DNA of 26,228 nt, taken from the IMG/VR virus record IMGVR_UViG_3300040781_000079, positions 1 through 26,228 of that record. One strand, 5' to 3'. This DNA is from a virus. Position numbers and translations under genes: made by a program. How positions within the stretch are numbered: position 1 is the stretch's first letter; each line of letters opens with the position of its first letter. The notes under the pieces are model-generated. The model saw nothing but the letters and a program-made list of their open reading frames with translations, was not told the DNA's origin and did no database searches. Positions 4,916 to 14,500 of the stretch are shown in pieces.

Positions 4916-5676
4916 TACGCTACTCCCAGTTCGGATGCATACGCATCATAGTTTTGTTGTCGTTCAGCTGCTGTTAATTCTCGATCATACCAGGCCAGCA
5001 TGCGCAGTGATCCACGGAATCCGCCGCCACCGCCGTTGTCTGCCATGAACGCTGGCAGAGTTGAGTTTCCTCGTATTTGTGTGCTTTGTGGTGTGGGTCC
5101 TGCCACCAGGGTGTTGTTGACATAAGCGTTGAGATTGCTGCCATCCCAGCTACACACCACATAGTCCCATCCGCCAGTAAACACTGCGCTGCCTGATGTG
5201 TTGTCCACTCGTCCACTTGGATCTAGATCGTTTCTGTGTAGTAGCCCACTGTTTGCTGGGTTACCATTTTCTGTTATGGTCACGCCCTGGTTCACACTGT
5301 CTGTCAGGAAAATACGCGGAAACGGGTTGTCTTGTGAGTTGCGCAATATCCAGCAACAGAAGGTGTAGGCTGTGGTCTTGATAGTGCTGGGCAGTTTGCT
5401 GTCCACTCTGCCGTATTGGGTGTTGCTGGTGAACGTCAGGTTACCGCTGCTAAAGCTGGGCGAGCCAATTAGTGTGCCATCCAGATTTTCACTTGACAAG
5501 TCTGTGATACTTGTTCCTGTGCCCGGATAGCATGAAGTATTGCCAAAGTCATAATGCAACACCAGGTTGGTTTGCACCACCCCATTGCCACTGGGTGGCG
5601 GTGTGGTTGCTGGTGTAAACAGTTGCCGGGTTTTACCACCACGAAGTCCCATGGTGCTCAATCTTCTGATAGCCAT
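4915..5676 (-). CDS. LamG/concanavalin-like fibre or adhesin protein
   Basis: From the ATG at 5676 (MAIRRLSTMGLRGG) the protein has 253 residues. That ATG overlaps the previous stop as TAATG, so the longer start at 5733 is not preferred. After a short Pro-rich linker the body is a LamG-like jelly roll. It begins LVLHYDFGNTSCYPGTG, contains GGWDYVVCSWDGSNLNAYVN, and ends with LRMLAWYDRELTAAERQQN, the usual last strand and helix of such domains. These modules bind carbohydrate or cell surfaces, and here they probably decorate the virion or tail fibre. It sits in the fibre operon after a second LamG-like gene. Confidence 0.8.
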   Translation of the reverse strand: MAIRRLSTMGLRGGKTRQLFTPATTPPPSGNGVVQTNLVLHYDFGNTSCYPGTGTSITDLSSENLDGTLIGSPSFSSGNLTFTSNTQYGRVDSKLPSTIKTTAYTFCCWILRNSQDNPFPRIFLTDSVNQGVTITENGNPANSGLLHRNDLDPSGRVDNTSGSAVFTGGWDYVVCSWDGSNLNAYVNNTLVAGPTPQSTQIRGNSTLPAFMADNGGGGGFRGSLRMLAWYDRELTAAERQQNYDAYASELGVA

Positions 5677-6497
5677 TATGGTGCACTCGCTTTGTATGGA
5701 TGATTTGCAGGTAACTTGGATTCCAAGCCCCATTTGTGTGCCAGGTAACCCTCGATAATCTCGCCGTCCGTGCTGAATAAACTTTCAAATCCCACTACTT
5801 CACGGATTTTGCCTGACATTCTGTTAGTGTTGTTCACGAAACTGCCGATTGCGAATCCGTCGCCCAGGTTTGTGGGTGTGTTGCCGCCGTTGCTTGCTGT
5901 GCCTGATATGTCCACACCGTTTTCTCTCATGACCATGGATCCAAATGTGCCTGCGCCTGCCTTGTGGAACAGATAGATGTTGTAGTCTGTGGGATCATAG
6001 TTGTTATACAACACGTTGGTTCCTGACAGGTATGTGATATAGTTCTGGGTTGTGTTACGGCTGGCACCCCAGGTTTGCATTTGTAGTGCACTTGTTCCCT
6101 GTGTAAAGTAGGTGTAGGACTCTGGTTGGTTCAGGATGATGGTATCTGGTTGGACCACAATCGCCAGAATCACATCAGGAACACCTGTGCTGAATCCCAT
6201 GCGTGTGCTTGGATTCGTCAATCCTGTTGTCTGGTTGAACACCAGGTGTGAGTTGGTGACTTGTGTTATAGTGCCACCTGATGCACTCAATACCTCACCA
6301 CCAATACGGTTTGTCCAGCTTGTCACGTTACTGCCTGATGTTGCGATATTCGCGCCGTCTTGTGCATCAAACCATGCTCGGGCATTTGCGCTGTCGCTAG
6401 GAACCCATCCAGCGCCTATTATGGGTGCTGGGTCTGTAATCAACACACTACCCATGGTGCCGGATAGTCTGGTATCTTGCAGACGGGTTATGCTCAT
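5676..6497 (-). CDS. LamG-like virion surface protein
   Basis: A 273-residue protein with a concanavalin-like beta sandwich. AWFDAQDGANI (about 41-51) and SGSNVTSWTNRIGG (about 54-67) form the usual opening of this family. The C-terminus EGYLAHKWGLESKLPANHPY is the characteristic closing motif of many marine phage and bacterial LamG proteins. The start overlaps the preceding gene by 4 bp (ATGA). A sugar-binding adhesin or decoration role in the tail fibre complex is likely from the domain type and the collagen-like neighbour. The first 35 residues may attach it to the particle. Confidence 0.8.
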   Translation of the reverse strand: MSITRLQDTRLSGTMGSVLITDPAPIIGAGWVPSDSANARAWFDAQDGANIATSGSNVTSWTNRIGGEVLSASGGTITQVTNSHLVFNQTTGLTNPSTRMGFSTGVPDVILAIVVQPDTIILNQPESYTYFTQGTSALQMQTWGASRNTTQNYITYLSGTNVLYNNYDPTDYNIYLFHKAGAGTFGSMVMRENGVDISGTASNGGNTPTNLGDGFAIGSFVNNTNRMSGKIREVVGFESLFSTDGEIIEGYLAHKWGLESKLPANHPYKASAP

Positions 6498-6820
6498 GGT
6501 GCGATCTGGCTTCCAAACACGCTGAACGATACATTGGCTGTGTCACTATACACATCCAAGACATCAGTTGAATCCATGGTGATACCGAATGTCAAGGCGA
6601 ATGTCTCGTTGCCTGTGATTGTGGCATCATACACGAAGTAGTGCTCTGTGCTGATGTTTGCACCGTTAGGACGAACTGCTGCCCGGATCAGTGCGTTACC
6701 AGATGTCTGGTTGCACACTGTGATGGTGCTGATTACTGCTTCATTGAAAGCTGGCACCGTGTAGGCTGCTGTCATTGTGTTTGCTGCGGGTGCTGCTTGA
6801 CCCAATACTCTGTAACTCAT
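6494..6820 (-). CDS. Small beta-rich structural protein
   Basis: A 108-residue protein beginning MSYRVLGQAAPAANT. It then runs through beta strands (TAAYTVPAFNEAVISTITVCNQ, given by its ends TAAY and VCNQ; VLDVYSDTANVSFSVFG). The LGQ...YTVP...VISTITVCN pattern occurs in small virion proteins near tail fibre genes of marine phages. I recognise the pattern but cannot name a function. AGGAGAC precedes the ATG. It lies between the collagen-like fibre and the LamG-like proteins and probably takes part in fibre assembly or decoration. Confidence 0.7.
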   Translation of the reverse strand: MSYRVLGQAAPAANTMTAAYTVPAFNEAVISTITVCNQTSGNALIRAAVRPNGANISTEHYFVYDATITGNETFALTFGITMDSTDVLDVYSDTANVSFSVFGSQIAP

Positions 6821-6829
6821 GTTGTCTCC

Positions 6830-9800
6830 TTATCCTCCCATTAGTAGGAATGTTGCGTCCAGTCCGATTGTTCCACCACCGCCTGTGCCAGCCGGACCCT
6901 GGACACCCTGGATGCCTTGCACATTTGCGTTTGTTCCTTGTGCACCTGTTATACCCTGGACACCTGTCAATCCCTGTGTGCCCTGAATACCAGTTGTGCC
7001 TTGGGTTCCTGTTGCTCCCTGAATACCAGTTGCGCCTTGGGTTCCTGTCGTGCCCTGGCTACCAGTTGTTCCTTGTGCACCTGTTGCTCCCTGAATACCT
7101 GTTGCGCCTTGTGTTCCTGTTAGGCCTTGTGAGCCGGCTATGCCTTGCACACCTTGTGGTCCCACCAGGTTGTCTGCTGATGTTATCTGGAAGTGGCTGT
7201 GGTCATCCAGTAGTGTAAACTCACCCGTCTGTGCTGTTCTGTCCACCACAATACGGTATCGATACCCACTTGTAACAGGCACAATGATGCTCACGACAAC
7301 TTTGTCTCTGCTTGTTTCTTCACCGGTTGCGAATGCCTCTGTGTAAGGAATCTGCGTCCATGTGCCACCTGGTGTGGTGAGCTGTTCAATCCAGCTGACG
7401 AACCCCCATGATTCACCTTGTGAGTTAGTGGCGCTGCCTGCTGCTGATATTGTATAAGACATCACAGCGTTGAATGAATCATTAATTGTGAGTGTGTTGT
7501 TGCTCAGGGCACTGAACACACTTGTATCTGAGTTTTCAAGCTCTGTGATATTAAGCAATCGCTCACCTGATGTGTTCACAACTTGGTTGCCAGGCATAAC
7601 TGCATAGTAGAACCTGTTGGGTTCTGTGCTTGCATTACCTGCAGGTCCGATTGCACCAGTTATGCCCTGGATGCCTTGTATGCCTGAAGTGCCTTGTGCA
7701 CCTGTTGCTCCCTGGACACCTGATGTGCCTTGTGTTCCTGCTGGACCCACAAGACCTTCCAGGCTCTTGATTGTCAGTGTGCTTTCATCTGTTATTTGCG
7801 CACCAGAGCCAAACTCTTGCGTCTCGATGGTCAATGCATCGCCTGCCTGGGCATCCATCACGAAACTCCATGTGATGTTCTTGAACGCTGGTGATGTATT
7901 GCTATAGTCAACTCTGGTGTCACTGCCTGAGATACCAACACCATTCAATCTAGCTCTGGTAAAGATTGCGTTGTTGCTTAAACTTGATATATTGAGTTGG
8001 TAAGTTACTTCGTATGTTCCAGCCTCGCTGATGATCACGTTGGATGCTGACGCTGTAAAGTCACCAGCGTCACTTATATCCAATACTGTGCCGTATGGCA
8101 CCGCTTGATAACTTCCTGCTATGGCAGTTGGTGCGTCGATGTTGATGCGGGCATAACGCATGGGTGCTTCTTGTGCCTGTCCTGCTGTTCCTTGTGCACC
8201 AAATGTGCCTTGCACACCTTGTGGCCCGCGTATTTCACCCACGTTGGTCCATGTGCTGCCGTTATACACCCACAAATCGTTAGTGGCTTCATCAATAACA
8301 CCTTGTCCTGCGGTTGCACCAGGGAAGGCAGTGTTTAGATCCGATTGTGGTGTGCCACTCACACTTGCTATAGCGCCAATAATGTTGACACCTGTGCCTG
8401 TTGTTCCTTGTGGACCGAATATGCCCTGAACACCCTGAACACCTAGTGTTCCCTGGGTGCCTTGCGGTCCAATAACGCCTTGTGTGCCTTGCGGTCCAAA
8501 TGCTCCTTGAACACCTTGTGGTCCTACAACCCCATCAAGCGAACGGATGATAAAGCTGGACTGTGTTGGGTAGACACTTGGGTCGCTGCTTCCGCTGCCC
8601 ACCAAACTCACTCTGTATCTTTCATTCGGTGCCACAGGCACCACAACAGTTCCAGATGCAGTGTCGGTGGATGATAATTTCAAGCCGGGTGACACATCAA
8701 CCAAAGTTCCTTCGACACGTGAAGTTGTGCCGGGGACGTCTACCCATGAACCAAGGTTAACACTCTTCTGTAATACGGTATCCAGGTTCCATGATCCTGA
8801 ACCAGTCTGATTTGTTCGTGCTGACACAGTAAAGTCATATGATATTTCAGCATTGAATGATTCACTGATTGATACCACACCAGCTGCTATGCTAAACACA
8901 TTTGAATTTGAATTCTGATCTTGGGAAAACGGCGCTGTGACAAATCCGCTTATATCTGTTGTGCTACCAATTCTTGCACTGAAAAACTCTGGTGCTGCGC
9001 TTACCGCTACACCATCTGTTCCCTGAATACCTTGTGATCCTTGTGAGCCTGTTGTGCCCTGAACACCAAACGGTCCTTGTATGCCTGTGAATCCCTGGAT
9101 ACCTTGTGGTCCATCTGCTGGGCCCTGAATACCTTGGACGCCTTGTGTTCCCTGACTGGCTTGGGTGCCTTGAATTCCTTGAGTGCCTTGTCTGCCTTGT
9201 GTGCCTTGTGTGCCTTGACGCCCTTGCAGGCCCTGAATACCCTGGCGTCCTTGTGTGCCCAGGTTACCAGTTGTTCCTTGTGGTCCAGTTGTGCCTTGTG
9301 CGCCTGTCAATCCTTGTGGTCCACGTATCTCACCCACGTTGGTCCACACACTGTTGCTCAATACCCACAGGTTACCTGTGTTCTCATCCAGGATACCATT
9401 GCCATCTACTGCGCTGGGGAAAGCTGCATCCAATGCTGCTTGCGGATCACCACCCACAGTTGCGATTGTGCCCACAATGTCCACGCTGGTGCCGTCTGTT
9501 CCTTGAACACCGGTAGTGCCCTGAATACCCTGAGCGGCTTGTGTGCCCTGAAGCCCTTGGATGCCCTGGATGCCTTGTGAGCCAATTGTGCCCTGAATAC
9601 CTTGTTGTCCCAAGGCGCCCTGAATGCCGGTGAACCCCTGGATGCCTTGTGATCCTGTTGTTCCTTGGCTACCTTGAACACCTTGTCGTCCTTGAGTTCC
9701 TTGTGATCCTTGAGTTCCTTGAGAACCTTGTGCACCCACGGTGCCTTGTGTTCCCTGGATACCCTGGACTGTGGCATCTGAACCCTGGATACCTTGTATG

Positions 9801-10309
9801 CCTTGACCACCTTGTAGACCTTGTGGACCACGTATCTCACCCACGTTGGTCCAGGTTGCACCTGTGTAAACCCACAGATCGCCTGTTGCGTCATCAATTA
9901 CACCGTTACCTGCTACTGCGCCGGGGAATGCTGTGTTCAAGACACTCTGTTGCCCTGTTGGACCGTTTGCCAATACGTCTGCTACACCACCAATGATGGT
10001 AACGCTAGTTCCTGTGGTTCCTTGTGGTCCAAAGATACCCTGGATGCCCTGGATACCTTGTGATCCTGTGGTTCCTTGTGAGCCCTGGATGCCTTGCACT
10101 GTGGCATCTGAACCTTGTGTTCCCTGTCGTCCTTGAACCCCCTGAACACCCTGAGTGCCTTGTGTTCCTTGCGCACCAGTGGGTCCAATGCCGCCGCCAC
10201 CACTAAACACACTGATGGTGTTTTCCTGAGTGCTGACATTGAATGTGGTGCTGCTTGGACTGGTAACACTGACGTTGGTGGTGTTTTCAGTTACTGTGAT
10301 ATTAGCCAT
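6830..10309 (-). CDS. Giant collagen-like tail fibre protein with C1q/TNF-like domain
   Basis: This 1159-residue mosaic has a 40-residue N-terminal region, then Gly-x-y tracts at about 41-100, 160-272, 330-434, 596-640, 851-892 and 1050-1143. The y position is mostly Gln (GIQGTQG units) and Pro is sparse. Three copies of a connector of about 58 residues (103-160, 275-330, 640-697) end in WTNVGEIRGPQG. Three globular beta domains follow the tracts (about 440-595, 715-850, 895-1048). The middle one (AGTYEVTYQLNIS, then RLNG) looks like a C1q/TNF jelly roll. Such proteins form trimeric fibres or virion appendages that bind hosts. AGGGAGG precedes the ATG. Confidence 0.9.
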   Translation of the reverse strand: MANITVTENTTNVSVTSPSSTTFNVSTQENTISVFSGGGGIGPTGAQGTQGTQGVQGVQGRQGTQGSDATVQGIQGSQGTTGSQGIQGIQGIFGPQGTTGTSVTIIGGVADVLANGPTGQQSVLNTAFPGAVAGNGVIDDATGDLWVYTGATWTNVGEIRGPQGLQGGQGIQGIQGSDATVQGIQGTQGTVGAQGSQGTQGSQGTQGRQGVQGSQGTTGSQGIQGFTGIQGALGQQGIQGTIGSQGIQGIQGLQGTQAAQGIQGTTGVQGTDGTSVDIVGTIATVGGDPQAALDAAFPSAVDGNGILDENTGNLWVLSNSVWTNVGEIRGPQGLTGAQGTTGPQGTTGNLGTQGRQGIQGLQGRQGTQGTQGRQGTQGIQGTQASQGTQGVQGIQGPADGPQGIQGFTGIQGPFGVQGTTGSQGSQGIQGTDGVAVSAAPEFFSARIGSTTDISGFVTAPFSQDQNSNSNVFSIAAGVVSISESFNAEISYDFTVSARTNQTGSGSWNLDTVLQKSVNLGSWVDVPGTTSRVEGTLVDVSPGLKLSSTDTASGTVVVPVAPNERYRVSLVGSGSSDPSVYPTQSSFIIRSLDGVVGPQGVQGAFGPQGTQGVIGPQGTQGTLGVQGVQGIFGPQGTTGTGVNIIGAIASVSGTPQSDLNTAFPGATAGQGVIDEATNDLWVYNGSTWTNVGEIRGPQGVQGTFGAQGTAGQAQEAPMRYARINIDAPTAIAGSYQAVPYGTVLDISDAGDFTASASNVIISEAGTYEVTYQLNISSLSNNAIFTRARLNGVGISGSDTRVDYSNTSPAFKNITWSFVMDAQAGDALTIETQEFGSGAQITDESTLTIKSLEGLVGPAGTQGTSGVQGATGAQGTSGIQGIQGITGAIGPAGNASTEPNRFYYAVMPGNQVVNTSGERLLNITELENSDTSVFSALSNNTLTINDSFNAVMSYTISAAGSATNSQGESWGFVSWIEQLTTPGGTWTQIPYTEAFATGEETSRDKVVVSIIVPVTSGYRYRIVVDRTAQTGEFTLLDDHSHFQITSADNLVGPQGVQGIAGSQGLTGTQGATGIQGATGAQGTTGSQGTTGTQGATGIQGATGTQGTTGIQGTQGLTGVQGITGAQGTNANVQGIQGVQGPAGTGGGGTIGLDATFLLMGG

Positions 10310-10319
10310 GTGGCCTCCC

Positions 10320-10823
10320 TTATGTGATCAACGCGCTATATGTTGGTGAAGAGCTCTGGGTTGGATCACCGATGGGCACACCTGGTTCCCATCGCTCCAA
10401 GATCACATAACGGTGTGTCTCTGTTTGTGCATCACTTGCTGAACTGCGCTGCCACTCAAATGCCACCACTGTTGCTACCACACTTGTGCGGGCATCTGGG
10501 AAGATGTTGCCTGAGTAACGATCTTGTGGAATAACGAACGTGCAGTTTTCAGGCTGGCTGGTATCGAAGTTGGCACTGGGGATGCTAGTGTAGTTGTCGA
10601 AGGTGCCCAAGACCAGGCTTTCAGTGAAGTTGGGTTCGCCCGTGCTGCGATCGTATGTGACGTTGTCAATCAGGATGCTCTGATAGTCACCTGAAAACAC
10701 GAATGCGGAAATGTCTTCCTGAAAGCTGTAGGTGTATTTCTTGCGTGAGCGGGGGAATGCTTCCAACACAATAACGTTGTCTGCTCCGCCCAGATACTGA
10801 CTAAAGGTTAATAGTCTGGCCAT
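10320..10823 (-). CDS. Putative tail or fibre-associated structural protein
   Basis: A 167-residue protein, predominantly beta (KKYTYSFQEDISAFVFSGDY, SVVATVVAFEWQRSS, HRYVILERWEPGVPIG). I do not recognise a named family. It is the first gene after a putative promoter and hairpin and lies directly upstream of the collagen-like fibre gene. CAGGAG precedes the ATG. Position suggests a fibre-attachment or connector role. No signal peptide or membrane segment is present. Confidence 0.7.
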   Translation of the reverse strand: MARLLTFSQYLGGADNVIVLEAFPRSRKKYTYSFQEDISAFVFSGDYQSILIDNVTYDRSTGEPNFTESLVLGTFDNYTSIPSANFDTSQPENCTFVIPQDRYSGNIFPDARTSVVATVVAFEWQRSSASDAQTETHRYVILERWEPGVPIGDPTQSSSPTYSALIT

Positions 10824-10841
10824 GGGTTCTCCTGAGGGTTA

Positions 10842-10888
10842 ACCACAACATCCTGAGGGCTTGCTGTGGTGGCTTATAGGTATTTATC
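10842..10888 (-). promoter_or_regulatory. Putative promoter P5 with leader hairpin for the fibre operon
   Basis: CCGATAAATA on the minus strand (core 10888-10881) stands 58 bp before the ATG at 10823. ACCACAGCA (10870-10862) pairs with TGTTGTGGT (10850-10842) around an 11-nt loop, a 9-bp stem with one G-U pair. It begins 10 nt past the core, so an RNA starting 6-7 nt past the core would carry the whole hairpin near its 5' end. The ribosome binding site lies downstream, outside the stem. Confidence 0.55.
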
Positions 10889-10898
10889 GGGTGACGGC

Positions 10899-10922
10899 AT
10901 CAGGGCACGATAACGCCCTGAT
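10899..10922 (-). terminator. Hairpin after the DUF4376-like gene, terminator-like without U-tract
   Basis: ATCAGGGC (10899-10906) and GCCCTGAT (10915-10922) are perfect complements around an 8-nt loop, immediately at the stop of the 10922-11509 gene. On the minus strand the stem is followed by GCCGTCACCC rather than T residues, so intrinsic termination is doubtful. It may mark an mRNA 3' end, pause or processing site between the tail and fibre operons. Confidence 0.5.
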
Positions 10923-11509
10923 TAATAGTCATCCCACGAAATAGCCTCTACTTCTGCTATGGTGTTCGCACTATTGATGTCGTCCCGGATGGTTCTGGCT
11001 TGAACGTGCACATTGTTGACGTGACTGATAACTGCGGCACTCAGACCAAATATGCCCAGTTGATCCAGGGTGACAGTGCTGTTGTCTGCTATGGTCCACT
11101 CAAGACTTATGTTGGCATCCAGAGTTGCTGCTGTGTAAGCTCCCTGAATACGGCGCTGACTGTCTGCATCTGCATCATATACATCACCGTTGAAGGTTAC
11201 TTCACCAAACTCTTCTTGATCACGACGGAACTTGATTTCCTGCCACTTGACAGTTTGTGCTTGTGCCAGTGTTATAGTCCAGGACTCCGAGGTGTTGTCC
11301 CACACATAATCATTACTTGGACGAACAGGATACTCAACTGCTACACCATCCTTAATATAGTGTGTGGTGGCAGTCACGTTTGCGCCCACCGTGAGTGTGT
11401 TGAATGTGGTGGCATCAATATCCACTTGCACACTGTCAGTATCTCCTGAACGGATACCTGTTATTTGCCCGTTGTTGTCATAGAACGCAACTCTGATTCT
11501 TGTGGTCAT
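10922..11509 (-). CDS. DUF4376-like tail fibre-associated protein
   Basis: A 195-residue protein whose C-terminal half fits the DUF4376 pattern: KWQEIKFRRDQEEFGEVTFN, then YDADADSQRRIQGAY, SLEWTIADNSTVTLDQL, and the closing helix with HVQARTIRDDI and EAISWDDY. DUF4376 domains occur in phage tail fibre or tail-assembly proteins, usually near the distal tail genes, as here. The N-terminal half is a beta-rich region that begins with a VAFYDNNGQITGIRSGD motif. The start overlaps the stop of the J-like gene (ATGA). Exact function is unknown. Confidence 0.8.
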   Translation of the reverse strand: MTTRIRVAFYDNNGQITGIRSGDTDSVQVDIDATTFNTLTVGANVTATTHYIKDGVAVEYPVRPSNDYVWDNTSESWTITLAQAQTVKWQEIKFRRDQEEFGEVTFNGDVYDADADSQRRIQGAYTAATLDANISLEWTIADNSTVTLDQLGIFGLSAAVISHVNNVHVQARTIRDDINSANTIAEVEAISWDDY

Positions 11510-14500
11510 TTTTTAGTTCCCAATCCTGTAAGGTTATATTCATATATGGGTGCTGCACTACCCACAGCTTTGCGAGCCCGGAGTGTTACTGTTACTGGGC
11601 TTGTTAGTGCCCCTGTTATCTCAGCGAACACTGGAAGCGTGTAAGTTTGTGCTGCTTCAAACATGGCTATTTGCACTTCCTGAATGTCAATGCTGCCTTT
11701 GTTGGTGGTCAAGGTGGCGTAGGCATACTGGTTATCTGCTATGCCTCGGGCACTCACACTGCCCTGGATGGTTATGGCACTGGGTGCTTCACCTGTCCAG
11801 CTAAAGCTCAGGGTTGTAACTGTTTGTCCAGCACTGCCTGCCGTGGTGCCATTTAGTGTGCCACTCACACTCTGGGGGATGGTCACTGCTTGATCCTGGA
11901 TTTTCAGAGTGCTTACCTGGGCATCACCAATTGATGCTTCCAGGATGACTGCATCACCCACTTGTGCACTGCTGGTAATCAGTTCACCCACACCCAGTTC
12001 ATTGGCTGTGATCTGGTTGGCACCAATCTGGTTGGCAGTAATGGTGTTGGCTGCCAAGCGATCACCTGTTATGCTGCCTGCTTGTATCTGTGTTGCAGTG
12101 ATGGTGCCTGTGGCAATCTCGTTTGCTGTTACCTGGTTTGCACCAATCTTGTCAGTAGTGATGGCACCACTTGTGATTTTAGCCGCTGTTACTGCACCTG
12201 TCTGTATCTTGGTTGCTGTGATGGCGTTAGTGGCAATCTTGCTGGCTGTTATCTGTCCTGCCAGGATGTTGTTGGCTCTTACTGCATCAGTTGCCAGTTC
12301 ACGGGTGGTGATGCTGTTGGCATTAATGGTTATGGCATTGAACACATTGGCATCAATCTTGTCAGCCGTGATGGTTCCTGTGGCAATCTCTGCTGCTGTG
12401 ATGGTGCCAGCCTGTATCTGTTGCGCTGTGATGGTTCCTGCCGCTATTTGCAGGGCTGTTACCTGATTGGCTGCTATCTTGGCTGTGGTAATTGCACCAT
12501 CTGTTATCTGTGTTGTGGTGATGGGGAAACTGTTGGTTAGTTCAGTATCCAGCGCATCCAGATTGCTTTGTAGGTCAGGCAACGTCACAGTATTCAGAGT
12601 GGTGATGGCATTCTGTGTGTCGGATATGTTGCTGTCCAATCCTGGGATGGTCACAGTGTTCAGAGTGGTGATGGCATTTTCAGCATCATCAAGATCACCT
12701 TGAAGTGCTGGCAGTGTCACAGTCTCCAGAGTGTTGATGTCGTTCTCTGCATTGGCAAGATCAGCGTTGAGATTGGGTATGGTAACTGTTTCCAGTGTGT
12801 TGACATTGGATGTGAGTGCTGTCAACTCTGTGTCCAGATTGGCCAGATCCAGTTCCAGGTTGGCTAAATCACCATCCAATACATTCAGGTTGGCTGCTGT
12901 GTTGTTCAACTTGTCCTGTAGTGGAGTGTCTAGTTTCACCTCACCAATTGTGCCATCAGGAATGTCTGTGCCTGGGTCCACCATGTTTTGTGGGTTGATG
13001 CCGAACGTGCCAGTTATATACTTCAGGCTGGCTACACCTGTAAAGGTGTCCTCCATGCTTATTTCCATGCGGAACTGTGTGTTAGCACTGAAGTCATAGG
13101 TGTCAATCACGAATATGAATGGCTGTGCATCTGTGAAGTAACTGCCACTGTCCACACTTGTTGTGGGTGCTTGAGTGTAAACCACAGGTGCCACGGTGTT
13201 GCTTGACTCGTTAATCAACACAACTTTTGCCAGATTGAATGTGGTGCCAATACTGGGTGTTATGGGGATGGCGATGAACACGCTGTCATCACTGAACACA
13301 CTGCCATAATCGTCACGAGCATCGGCTATGGGCAGAGTGCCAATAACTGCACCTGAACTTGGGCTGTGCACGTTGGCTGTGGTGCCTGTGGGATCATCCA
13401 CAACCACCACGTTACCCACTTGTGGTGTGGTCATTCCGTTAATGGCCCACCAGTTGCTCACACCTGAGTCCAATACAGGCAGGTCTTCCTGGGTTATGAT
13501 GTCACCGTAGACATCGTCATCATACTGTAACAGGGCGAACTTCATGGTTATGGCACCATCAGCATCCTCCTGCTCTTCTGTTCGCATCACACGGAACAGT
13601 GTTTCGTTAAATCCATATAGTGCACTTGTCAACTTGACTACATCACCCACGTCTATAACCATGCTGCTGAAGTCTGCTGACAACTCCACCACGGTGCTGA
13701 TGCGGCTCTGGTTCAGGTCAATGTTAGCCAGTTGTGCCACTCGAGTTTTGTCGTTAACCATGTCCAGGCGATAGTTCAACACATTGTCTGGCTCGTTGGG
13801 GTTGCGGATTGCTGCGCCTACCTCAGCATAGTAGACATCTGTCTGATCTCGCTGGTTCACACTGGCATACTCTACCTCCAGTCCGTTATACAGGCTGAAC
13901 AGTTCTGTGCTTGTGATGGCCAGGCTGCTTACTATGTTGTGGTCTGTGAACTCATAAGCAGCATCTTTCTCTGCTTGGGTTGCTTGACGGTTGACAACCA
14001 CACCGAACTGTCCTGTCTTGTTGTTAAAGGTAAACCAGCATCCTGCTGCTTGACAGATCTTGTTGATGTTGGCTTTGGCTGTGTCAAACATGCTCAGGGC
14101 ACCATCCACCTGATAACGGTTGTGCTGCTGTGTGGTGTTGCTGGCATCCAGATAGTCAACTTGTTGGTTGGCATAACCTGCCAGTGCTGTCAAGCTCACA
14201 CTGTCCACTTGATCGGAACTCAATCCTGCACCGTATCTGTCGTTAGTCAGGTAATCCAATAGCACATTGGCTGGATCATTCAGGCTGTTGCTCAAATCGA
14301 ATGTGATGGCACCCAGGCCTGTTAACTGTTCCTCTGGCTCATAATCAAGCTCCACTATGGCGAACACCAGGTCTTCCATGGTGTTGGCGGAAGTCCAGTT
14401 GTTGAACACACTATATGCTGCCTGTGCTGTGCCAGTGCTTGGGAAGATCTGGTTGCTGGCTTCACTGCCGCCTGCATAAACACGCACACGCATTTTGCCA

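Noticed and set aside
5677-5733. Longer N-terminus for the LamG protein (start at 5733)
   Set aside because: It would overlap the upstream gene by 58 bp. The ATG at 5676 forms the TAATG junction seen elsewhere in this operon and begins a plausible N-terminus.
6917-10327. Many plus-strand Cys- and Leu-rich frames opposite the collagen-like gene
   Set aside because: They are shadows of the repetitive Gly-x-Gln coding sequence and lack ribosome binding sites.
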